From positions 123,982,937 to 124,046,936 of the forward strand of contig NC_134538.1 of assembly GCF_050624435.1 (NCBI RefSeq): a DNA stretch of 64,000 nt, written 5' to 3'. Below the pieces are notes generated by a model. It worked only from the letters and a program-made list of their open reading frames with translations. It did no database searches and was not told the origin of the DNA. Below are positions 53,587 to 64,000 of this stretch, piece after piece; position 1 is the first letter of the stretch; the number at the start of each line of letters is the position of its first letter. The stretch is from Tenrec ecaudatus (taxonomy: Eukaryota; Chordata; Mammalia; Afrosoricida; Tenrecidae). The translations under genes were made by a program, and so were the position numbers.

Positions 53587-56500
53587 TGAGGATCTCCTCG
53601 AGCGTTTAGGGCACAGTCTGATACTAAACGGAGTGCTCCCCAAGGAGAAACAGAGCACCAATCTGCTCATCGACTCAGAAGAGCTCCACCACCTTATGCG
53701 CTAAAAGCTATTGCTGGGAGGAGTGTAGACGCGGTAGAAAAGGAGCGTTGCAGAGAAAGGGGAAATACTGAGTGGTGTGAAAGTGCGGACAGGAATCTTT
53801 TCTGCATCCAGAGCTACTAGAGACATCTCAGACATCTAGAGAACACAGAGGGGCTGAGGAAGATCAAACCGACTTCTTGTTCTCCCAAGTCGAGACGATG
53901 CTGCACCTGTCCAAGATGATCCCATGGATGCAGAATCCACCGCTTATACATCGATAGCTCATGTGAATTATGGAAGGATGTGATATACACTTGAAATCAT
54001 AATGAAAAATTATGAAAATATTTAGAAAATAAAATAGAGTTAAAAATAAATAAAATAAAAAATAAATAAATAAAAACCAAAAAAATAAATAAATAAAATA
54101 ATATCTGAGTAAGACAAGAAAAATATATATAAGCCAAAGCCAAAAGGTGACAAGACTAAATGTAAAAATGATGGATCTACTGTATCCAGGGAAGAAAGAT
54201 TAAAACCTACTAAAGAATCTCAAGAGGTAGCAAGTGGAGGATGTGAGAAATCACCACAATCTGAACCTCCACTTAGAAAAGCCACAGATTGATGGGATAT
54301 TTTCCTTCATTTGCATTATTTGTATTTTTGTCTTTATACAATTATGATTATAGCCTTGACACCTTATTAGAATTTGTTGGGCTTTTTTTTTTATTCCTGA
54401 TGGGTTGCCAACTGTGAAACGTTGGAGGAATGGATCCATAAGGAGATATCCTGGTACAAGGGGTAATGGGGATGCAGGCACGGGGAAGGACCATAGCGAG
54501 GGAAAGGGGATTTGGGGACTAAACACTAAAGGACAGAGAGGGGAGGGAGCACTAGAACGGATTGTGTTTGAACAAGTTATTCTAAAGGCAAATTCACCAT
54601 GGGAGTGCTGGGGTGCACGAACATTGATTGTATAATTCTCATTGATATGTCTCAACAACGGAGATGTTGAATTGCATCATATGTAATTTATGTGCCAATA
54701 AAATTGATATCCATTCTGTTATATTCTGTTTATACTCATTTATATTAGCGTGTACCTCAGAAGCGCCTCACCATTGGGGCTCACTCTCTTGAAGCCGTGT
54801 TATTTGTGGCCTTATTTTCATTAAGTGAAAACCAAGGATGTTGGGCCCACAGGCAGAGAAACTAGAAAGGGCATTAGGGAGCGAGCATAGAGAGGGGTGG
54901 AGATAAGAGGGAGCTTATGTCAAGAAATCCAGGGAGGAAAGGAAGTTTTAGAAAGCATGTATGATTATGGAAGAAATTCCACAATTATGTTTGACATGAT
55001 TGGATTATGGAATGATAGGACATGTAATGGCTCACAAGTTACAGCAAATTAAAGAAAAGGCATAGGTTCAGGTGTGGCTTTGGGGGTCCCACTAAATGCT
55101 AGCTCCCACTTAAGAACAATTAGTTCTTAAACCATAACCCTGTTACATACTCACCTTCATGATGCGATCACTACAGATAAGGATTTGGTGAAGAAAGCAG
55201 ATGGTAACATGGGAGAAAAATATAAAACGAAAGAAAAAGTGTGGAGAAAGATTTTTAATCGTTTTCATTGAAAACTTCTGAAGCAGAAGGACTGAAACAG
55301 GGAAAGCGTGTGAGCAAAACACAGAGTGGGACCTGAACATGAAAGGATGGATAGGCCCTAAAGCCCATTCATTATACTCCCTCGGGACCCCCATGCTCTG
55401 CTTCACCTGCTGCTCCATTGCATGCCCCCACTGTTTGCTTCAGTGTACTGGGGCCAGCTCAGTGGTACATCCCCCCAGGTGTCTCCATTGCTGTCCCGTG
55501 TAGGGCCATCGGTCAGTGCAGGATGTCGCATCCCACCGTGCGGGCAGCTGTATGGTCCTCTCTGTACAATGGTCCCTTCGAGCCATGCTATCGTCCTCGG
55601 AGCTTGGTGGACCCAGGTGTGCTCCACTCCGTCGTTTTTTCTCCTTCCTTTGGCTTGTCTTCCTTCTGGAAGTGGTGTGGTAGGTCACTTCCTTTCCCAC
55701 AACAGACGATCTCCTTTCATTTTCTGTGTACTCCCTTCAAATGTGGGGGTCGTGCTAATTCTGAAGCAGAGTGAACTGAAAGAACTGAAACAGGGAAAGC
55801 ATGTGACCAAACCTGACCATGGAAAGATGGCTAGGACCCCTGCCAAGGACGGCATTCCACCAGCTAAGATGATCAAGATCAACAGAAAAACTGGGGAGCA
55901 ATATTGGAGGTACAGAGGATATAACTAATATCAAAGAACCCTCTGAAGAACTGACGTCAACATCCAGGAAAGTTAACCAGGAAAAAGTCCAAGGAAAGGT
56001 CAGGCAGAAGTAAGTGGAACTGAAGGATCCAGCTCCCCTCTAGGGGTGGATTATACTCCTAGATGCTCAGCAGGTGGCCGTCCTCTGCAGAAACCAGATG
56101 CAAAAGGACTGTCACTGAAACTGTGGGAGAGCTTAAGGATGACAATAGAGCTCCTGCTGAAGATGTTATTAATATGATTTGGTTCCTCAACCCAAAAGGG
56201 ATCAAGATGACTTTGGATCTGGAGAAGAAGATGATGTTAAATATACACAACCAACATGAAGTCTAGGAAAGCCTGTAGTATTATTTAAAGCAAACTAAAG
56301 TTTGGCACTAAGACTGAAAATAGAGTCAAGTATAAGGACAAAACGAGTGACCAACGTCAGAGGAAATTCAGATTCAGTAACTCAAAGAAGTGAGTCATAA
56401 AACAATGCATGAGATTGAAAGTTCCAATAGCTCTACATCTAGTGAAAAGGGACAAACCAAAGATCGGGATTATTGGATCTTGGCAAAGGGAAACCCTGGG

Positions 56501-58305
56501 GAGGGCAAAAGTAGCATCAGCCAGAGAGAGAAAGAGTCATGTAGACCGTCTGAATGAAAACGTGACATTTAAAAATCTGTCTGAACCGACTAAATAGACT
56601 AGAACTTCATGTAACCATGAATCCATTCATGGCTCCTTACATAAAAACTTCATGCCCCATAAAGACAAAAAAAAAAAAACAACTAAGACCACAGAGATTA
56701 TTCAAGTTCCAAGCGCAGGGTGGGAAGAAGTGAGTCAACAAGAAGACTCTCCTCCGCGGAATAAATATTCTGCATCCCCACAGAAAGAGAAACCGCAGAT
56801 GAAAGGGATTTGCCTCAGATGGGAACAGCAGCCCTCCACCCCCACCCCCACCCCAAAAGTCATTGAAGTCTCTAGAGTCACAGAAAACTTCATGATCACG
56901 AAGCTAGTTCAGATTCTAAAGATGCTAAGGTGAAGAGACAAAGTCTGTAGATACAAACTATAGAGATCATGACAAGCATGTATCAGAATCAAGGGATTAT
57001 AGTCCAGTAGCAATAAATTACTGCATATCCTTAACCCACCAGACACACACATTGAAAGAGAGCGAGTTGTTGGGCAAATTGACAAGAATTCTATCAAACC
57101 TAAGCCCTAGTTAAGCTAGTCCTCTTGATTTTCCTCCGACTTAAGGAGAGAAAATGATGAAGTGAAATTTGATCCAGATTACAATGAAAATGACAGGGAA
57201 AGTAATGTATTTGTACAAGAAGAAGCATCAGGGGGCAATGTGAAGGAACTGAAAGAGAAAGTGATGGAGGAAGCAAAGAGAGTGCGGACACGGCACAGTG
57301 GGTCGGTTAGGTGGGACCAGGAGTCACAGTCAAAGCAGTCCAAGTAGAAGCATAGCCCTTCTGGAAGCCAGACCCAAAGCCACAGACGCAGCGCAAGCTC
57401 AGCAGAAAGTCAACACAGTAAGAAGACAAAGATGCAGAGAGAAACGGAGGAGCACGGAAACATGAAAAGCATTAGAAACATAAGGATAACAGAATGTCAG
57501 GTGAACAGATACATGGGATGGTGTAAGATATGGCAAATAATAATATATAATATAAACGTAAGGCTTCCTGGGAGGGAGGCAAGAACACAGAAGGGATAAA
57601 GGGGAGCTGAGATCAAAGAGTTCAAGAAGAAAGACAGATCATTGAAACTGATGGTGGTAGAATTTGAACAATTATACTTGATCTAATTGAAATATGGAGT
57701 GTTACAATATCTGTAAGAGCTCACAATAAAATGATAAGAAAAAATAAAATGAAAAAAAAAAGAAACGTGAGAAGCCTGCATGGACTGGAGCAGAATTGGA
57801 AAAAAGCGAAGAACAGAAACACAAGAAGAAGTCAACACAGACAAAGGAGGAGGGGAAAGATGAGAGAAGTGACATCTGTCACTGTGTAAAAGGACAGATT
57901 TGTTCATTGTCTAAATTGCAATGTCTTCTCGATCGATTTTGTTATAATGTGAGGAAATTCAAACCTTGTAACTCATGACATGGACAGTCCTTGCTGCACT
58001 TAAAATATTGCCGCTTGATTACTTAATTTTTCATGAGAGCTTTGTAACACGAACTTTTGTACTGAATTGTGAGTGGTGTCCACGTAACATGAGAGGTGTG
58101 GCCAGGACCTATGATTTTAGCCACCATTCATCAGTTGGGGCGGAGTTTACTGTGCGGTGAAAGTTTCCCATTTGAACTGTTTTAATTGCCGGGCAGAAGC
58201 TGATATCTGTTTTAAAATAACTGCAGAAGGATTTGCGGTAGTCATTGCCAGCCCCGTTGTGTTGCTTTTGGATTACAATAAAACTTTTCCCTTAACGTAA
58301 AAACA
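53587..58305 (+). pseudogene. RBBP6: RBBP6 retrocopy, decayed C-terminal part (unit II)
   Basis: Counterpart of 33,571-38,300 with the same stops and the same four insertions (about 53,964-54,099 A-rich; 54,286-55,160 L1 tails; 55,356-55,761 antisense L1; 57,485-57,757 L1 tail). It ends with the same 3' UTR and AATAAA near 58,277. Sharing of all lesions places the decay of this part before the array duplication. Confidence 0.9.
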
Positions 58306-58314
58306 AAGCAAGAG

Positions 58315-59387
58315 AGAACAAACGTGGTTGTTAGGTATCGGCAAGTTAGTTCCAACTCACAGCGACCCAATATGGGCCACAGAACAAAACATTCCCCGGT
58401 CCTGCACCGCCCTCAGCTGCTAGTGGAGCCCACTGCTGCAGTCACTGCATCAGTCCGTCTTGTTCAGGGTCCTCCTTTTACAGGCTGCCCACGACTTTAT
58501 CAAGCTTGGTGTTCTGTTCCAGCATCTGATCTCTGCGGATAACATATTCATGTGACAAAGCCCATGAGAAGTCTTGCCATCCTTGTCTCTAAGGAGCATT
58601 CTGACTGTACTTGTTCCTAAACAGATGTTTGTTCGGCAGAGTCCATTGGACTTTCGATATTCTTCACCAGCTTCACAACAAATACATCGATTCTTCTTCG
58701 CTCTTCCCTGCTCTAGCCCAACGTTCACAGGCAGGTGAGGCCATGGAAAATACCATGGCTTGGGTCAGGCCCACCTCCCTCCACAAAGTAACCTCCTTGC
58801 TGTTCAACACTGTACGCGGCACATTTAGTCTCTGCGATGCATCACGTGCTCTCCCAACTGTTTCTATTGATCTTGACTGTTTCTCTTGTTCCGTGAGCAT
58901 TGATTGTGGATCTAAGCAAGATGAAATCCTTCACAATTTGCGTCTTTTGTCCGCTGATCATATTGGCCCAATTGTGAGCATTTGGGTTTTCTTTACAGTA
59001 AGTTGTAATAAATGCTGAAGTTCTGTGATACTTGATCTTCATCAGCAAGTGCCTCCCTTCCTCACCTTCAGGAAGCAAGGTTGTGTTGTCGCAGGTTGTT
59101 AAGGCATCTTCCCCCAGTCCTGATGCCACATTCTTTTCCATAGAATGCAACTTCTGAGATGATTTGCTCTGCACGCAGATTGTATAAGCATGGTGAGAGG
59201 GTTCAGCTGTCACACACACCTTCCTCAATGTTAAACCCCGTGGTATTTTCTTGTTCTGTTCACACAGCTGCCTCGGAAGCTAGGTTCTGTATGAGCATGA
59301 TGAAGTGTTCCGGAATCCCCATTCTTCTCAAAGCTATCCGTATTTCTTGTGAGCCACACAACCGAATGAACGCCTTTGCATAAGCAG
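58315..59387 (-). mobile_element. RTE 3' part (unit II)
   Basis: Counterpart of 38,310-39,382, essentially unchanged. Confidence 0.85.
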
Positions 59388-59399
59388 TAAAACACAAGT

Positions 59400-60080
59400 A
59401 AACCTCGTGTAACACAAATTGTTTGGTCACAACGAGATCTAAGGAAGCACTGGTAGAGGATGATAAATGGGCCAAGAAATGAAACGTGGGGTCCAGCGCA
59501 CAACTGAGATGATCCTAAGGAGTGACTGTACAATTTCATGGGATAAATAAAAAAACAGGCAAACAGTGTAGTACGCTCACGTCTTTCACAGAGTCAAGAA
59601 CAGAGAGGGAGAAAGTATCCTCCAGCAGGTGTATATTGTCTTTGGGTTAACAAGCCCCATCCATCACAGTCTATCGCATAAGGAACAAGTTGGACAGTGT
59701 CTTAGCCCTAGATATCCAGGGCACGATGGGGGAGAAAGCTAATAGTAGTACTGGGGCAGGCAGAGGAAACTGACTGTCCCCCGAGTGGGGAGAACAATAG
59801 AAACATGATGTCTGCTCCCATCCTGAAGGGCTGCCTGCCGCATAATGAATGACCAGCCATGTGCTTGTAAGGGGTTCCACTAAGGTAGCACTATTATGGG
59901 AGGATTTTGTGGGGATGGTTTTTAATTAGGAGAATGTGTCTAGGACTCATCTCCAACTCAAAAATGTGAAGGCCTCCCTCCATCGAAATCCGGCCTCCCA
60001 GGATTCAAGAGTTTGTCCACATACACCCTCCTCCTGGTGCCCAGTTCCCCACATTTCCCGCTTTTAGAGTACATTTTAAA
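59400..60080 (-). mobile_element. LTR fossil, diverged subfamily (unit II)
   Basis: Counterpart of 39,395-40,075. Confidence 0.6.
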
Positions 60081-60604
60081 TTCAAAAGGGTGACGTGGCT
60101 TGTTTCGGTACCACTTTGCCTTCTATGGAAGCAGCATGTGACGGTGCAGGCAACGAACAATGACACTGAGTCGCACAGTCAGACTAGAACCTAACACATG
60201 GAAACTGCTTGAGGTAAAAATTTCCTTTCTCAGCTGATTGATGTCCAATGAGACATGTTCCTTACATCCCTGCAAGTGATTTACAATTAAAGTCCAGCTA
60301 TGTATACTGATATTATACAGATCAGGAATTATGCCCCCAAATTCTAATGTTCAAGTTCGTTTTAGCATCAATTGATGTTGAAAGTCCATTTTTATACCTT
60401 CTAGCAAATCAACAGTATGTTGTATTCGTCCAGTCACTTTTGCATAAATTGTCCAGTTCTGATAGATTGCTGGATTGCCTCTCAGGCAACATCAGTGAGA
60501 TAGTGAAAGTTTTTTGTGCCACCTGGCCAAGAAACACATGTGGGATTAATAGAAGGCCGAAGAGATAAATGGCTTAGTGAGCCTCAACTTTCTTGTTGTC
60601 GAGC

Positions 60605-61017
60605 CATTTGCTCTGTGATGGTCAGAACAGGGTGCAGCTGCCTTGGTCAGTTCCCTGCTTCAGCTGGCAAGGCTCACTTCCTGCAAGACATCACTGAGGA
60701 GAAGCCACATGGACCTACCCCATTGCAGCCCCGGGTGCTAGAGCAGCCGTGTGGAGACCCTGTCAGCGTTGAGATGTTTACACATTCACTTACACATTTG
60801 TCTTTCCTCCTGCATTTGGCATCATTCCACGTGTTTTGTGAGATGGAGAAGGACTTTATGGATCGGTGTTGGACATATGGGTTAGTGTTGGACTTGTGGG
60901 CTTGGGCAGCAATGGGTTGGATTGTGTTCTTCGTGTGCACTTAACCTTTATGTAAAACTCTCTTATACATGAATTTCTGTGGATTTGGTTCTCTGCAGTA
61001 CCCTGACTAACACAGTC
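60605..61017 (-). repeat. TGTGTTAG-type repeat Z2 (unit II)
   Basis: Counterpart of 40,600-41,012. The flanking unassigned stretches 60,085-60,604 and 61,018-61,964 match those of unit I. Confidence 0.65.
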
Positions 61018-61964
61018 AGCAGTGGCAGATATGATTACAACTCTTAGGAAACATTGCTTTCTCATGAATCTGTGAGGTTTTCTGGACGTTTCTGACGTGT
61101 ATTTCTCTCCGGTGCCTGTGAAAACACAAATAAAGAGCCCCTCTCCTTGGGCTGTTAGTGTCCTGTGAAAGAAGCATCCTGGAGATTGGATGGTTTCCTC
61201 ATCTCCTCCTTGTTCTTCAACTTTCTCCACAAGAGGTCGCACCCTCCTAAGGGGAATCCATTTGTTTTCTCCACCATCTCAAAAAGAAGTAAGAATCTCC
61301 TCAGACCCTAGAGATGAGTAACCTGTCATCCTCCGTCCAGCATCATTCTTCCACCAGATTCTTCCACAGATCTTCTCCAGATGGCTTTTCTCTTTGGTGG
61401 CGGAAAAATTTTTCTCCACCCTCATTATGTTAGAATTTTTTTGTAAGGGAGTAAATATTTAGTGTTGATAAAGCTAAATGAAGACTTCCGTGTATGGAAA
61501 TCACCTTTGATCTCCCCCTTCCGTTTCACTCATTGGGATTTGGTGTGCCCAATGCCCGTTCATTGAGGGCCTGGCCCTGAGCATTTAAAGGACACCTGTG
61601 ACATGATGAATGTTCCAATCTTAACAAAACTTCCTACACCCTTTGCTGGCGTACGTGAGGCTATTGTCCATTTTCAGATGTATTGAAGTGCCCACCCCAG
61701 TGAAACAGGACAGTAAACGGCTGCTGGTGTGCTCTGTGGATTGTCAGGTCATAGCTGGCACCCATAAAAATCCAAGAAAGAACTATAGTGACGTGTACAA
61801 GCCCCTAGGCATCGAAATGCCGGTATAGGAGTGGTATATATTCGCCGGAGTGCATTTGACTGGTGTCCTCACCAATGAGCTCTATCAGCTCCCTTCCTAA
61901 GTGAGTGCATTCTCTGACGATCTGTCTAGCTTGACCCTAAATTTAGATTATACCTAATTAGATG

Positions 61965-62655
61965 ACATACCTTGGTCTTAGGCTAGCAGCGTTGTTGTGT
62001 AAAATTGGATGCTCAGCCCTGGAGACTGTAAGAGTATTGAATGCCTGTGAGGTCCAGCCCCGACCTCCGATGGGCCCTCGGGGACAGTTTGGTCATCAAA
62101 GGGAAGAAATTGAGAGACAAACAAAGTTTTGGGGTGCTTACTACGGCATGGCATCAGTAACAAGGTCTGAGCAGAAGGAGAGAACATGTATTCTTAACAT
62201 CAACTTATAGATTCTTGGGGCATTCAAGCCCCCCTCAGTACAGGGAACCACACAGAGTGGGCTGTACCCAAACCCCAGAGGTCCCTGAGTTCATTGGAGG
62301 AGTAAGCTAACAGCAGTGCTGGGGACAGGTCAGGGGGAGTGACTGTCCCCTGAGCAGGGAGAGCACTAGCAGGCTGTCTGCTCCTAGAGTTAAAGGTGCC
62401 GGCCACATAGTCCTCAGCATGTGCGCTTGTAAGAGGTCACTTTAAGGTAGCACTATTATGGGAGGATGTTGTGCGGATTATTCTGAGTTATAAAAATGGG
62501 ATTGGGGCTCATCTCTAACTCGCAAGTGTGAAGGCCTCCATCCACTCAGAATCCTGGCCTCCCAGGCTTCTTAAATTGTGAACATTAAGAATTTGTGTGC
62601 ATACACTCTCTTCCCAGTCCTCGGTTTCCCACAAATGCATTCTGGGTTACCCCGT
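61965..62655 (-). mobile_element. LTR fossil, class II type (unit II)
   Basis: Counterpart of 41,960-42,650, in the same place after the ERV pol fossil. Confidence 0.65.
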
Positions 62656-62724
62656 CTGCATTGCTATTTCGCTTAGAAATGGACGCCGGCACACGCGTGC
62701 GTGCCCTAGTGTGCTGATGAAGAA

Positions 62725-63980
62725 AGAATGGCGGTAGGATGCTATTTGAGTTTGCAAGGTGAAGAATTACTTCCCAATGGCTTTGCTGTTTCCATGACCA
62801 AACACTTGCACATTAAACGCCGAGTAACTGGTTGTGTTCACAGCCTGCCTTACATTTTGAAGAACAGAATGCGAGTGAATATTCGGTTTCTGAGCACAGC
62901 CATAGTCAGTTTGGAAGGATTGAGGGAGGGGCCCCAGTGGGCTGCTCTGCTGTCCCCGGAGCCGTCTGTAAGTAATGAGGGGCTCCCTCGAGCCCCTTAT
63001 GGCATGAGACTTTGGTAATGACCCATGCAGTTGGTTGTAGGAATGACCAAGCTTCCCGAGAGAATAATGGCGAGCTAACTTCCCACAAAATTCCGCTAAC
63101 ACTCTCTAAAGATCTATAGAAAATTCCCAAGCCCTTTTTATCTGAGTGGGTGTGTAAGGTAGAATTATGATGGACGGGTTGTTCCCACTGAGTGGTTCAC
63201 CGCCATGCTGGCCTCTGATGACCACCTGTGCTATTTGCTCCCAAAAGGACCAACCACGTTGAAGCCCATATTGCCTAGATGTCTCCACTCTCGAAGGTTT
63301 ATCTTCCTGGGCTAACAGAGCCGTGGGGGTGATAGGTGTGTGAAAAATGTCCAGGTGAATACTCATAGCTGGGGTCCTGCGATAAGCCTTTCCTTGGCTG
63401 GTGCTTCCTTCTACAAACTGGAACTGACAGCGAGCCGTGGGGTGAGCGCTCTAGGACTATGTAGTGTGGGTCCCGTTTAATGTGTCTATCAAGGGTTTGA
63501 GCTCTTCTGTGGGGAAGCCCCAGCAAAGGTGGAATCCAATTTATACCTCCCAGCAACTTGTGAAAACCAGTTAATGTTTTTACACGGTTTTTCTAATAAC
63601 AAGTTACTGTGCCTGTGGTCCAGTATGAGGGCCGCGTGTCTGAACTTGACCAGGAGCAATCATAAATTGAGAGGTGGCCTCACTCATGTGTACATAGGTT
63701 TATTACACTATTTCATTGTGAGGTGCAACGATTAAGGGATCCTACAGGGAGTGGATGATGTAGGCCTCAGCAAAGCATCCTCTGAGTGGTTCTAAGACGT
63801 TTCCTATAATGTACTCCTGCATGGTGGCGCTATTCACCAGGATCTGAGATAAAGTTTTAGATGATACCGCTTGGTATGGACCTTCTGGTCTAATTCAGGA
63901 ACGGTGAATGTAACCCTCTCTTGATCAGCAGGATCTAACTGGATAGTATAAACACAATCCTGGTGGCTCAGCTACGTGAG
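62725..63980 (-). mobile_element. class II ERV pol fossil (unit II/III junction)
   Basis: Counterpart of 42,720-43,975. It crosses the boundary I set between units II and III because the array edge lies inside this fossil. Broken many times. Confidence 0.85.
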
Positions 63981-64000
63981 TCTGAGAGTTGGTGCCCAGA
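63812..64000 (+). repeat. start of tandem array unit III, cut by the window edge
   Basis: These 189 bases match 43,806-43,994 base for base as far as I can read, and also 23,226 onward with a few changes. The next expected feature, the METTL7A-like fragment, would begin about 45 bp past the window edge. Confidence 0.8.

Larger units (their letters stand above)
43806..63811 (+). repeat. tandem array unit II (20.0 kb)
   Basis: Direct head-to-tail copy of unit I. Offsets run from about 20,575 at the left to 20,018 after the METTL7A deletion, 20,016 across the RBBP6 frame and 20,005 for the right part. Divergence is very low across most of the unit, including the unselected repeats, so the duplication is recent or has been homogenised. 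Confidence 0.9.

Overview
The window is mammalian nuclear DNA, almost certainly from an afrotherian and most likely a tenrec (Echinops or a relative). Two things support this. Many tRNA-derived SINEs match what I remember of AfroSINE, including the phrases GACAGAGTAGAACTGCCCC and GAGTCGGAATCGACTCGA. There is also a 191-bp hAT MITE with an 8-bp target duplication at 16,490-16,680 that reads like the non-autonomous SPIN element, which among Afrotheria is reported from tenrec. The L1 3' ends also belong to one lineage-specific family with a long 3' UTR. Family names come from memory, not from a search.

Region 1 (1-23,225) is gene-free repeat mosaic. It holds several 5'-truncated copies of the young L1 family (291-1,668; 4,364-5,004 with a twin-priming inversion; about 5,640-6,815 with an LTR inserted; 7,700-8,945; 10,869-11,634; 14,538-16,481; 17,659-18,397 nested in an older L1). 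It also has older L1M, L2 and MIR fragments, many AfroSINEs, two RTE 3' ends, a pair of unidentified TIR elements and the SPIN copy.

Region 2 (23,226-64,000) is a head-to-tail tandem array of a roughly 20-kb unit. Unit I is 23,226-43,805, unit II is 43,806-63,811, and the first 189 bp of a third unit run off the right edge. In plus-strand order each unit carries: a class II ERV pol fossil fragment (minus strand); a METTL7A-like exon fragment; an RTE-derived composite; a CT-type microsatellite; a second ERV pol fragment; a second METTL7A-like fragment; a second RTE composite; and a nest of L1 inside mariner inside RTE. Then come an RBBP6 retrocopy of about 6.2 kb, an antisense RTE 3' end, two LTR fossils and a longer ERV pol fossil. 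Array copies are nearly identical; in the 1,461-bp RBBP6 reading frame I count three differences by eye, all C-to-T at CpG.

The item of most interest is the RBBP6 retrocopy, present twice. Its first 459 codons, covering the DWNN domain, CCHC zinc knuckle and C4C4 RING, are open in both copies with all metal ligands kept. The rest of the same retrocopy is wrecked by stops, frame changes and at least four inserted retroposons. Open N-terminus and ruined C-terminus fit either a selected, shortened retrogene (similar in layout to yeast Mpe1) or luck. I found no other host gene likely to be functional, and no RNA genes or CRISPR.
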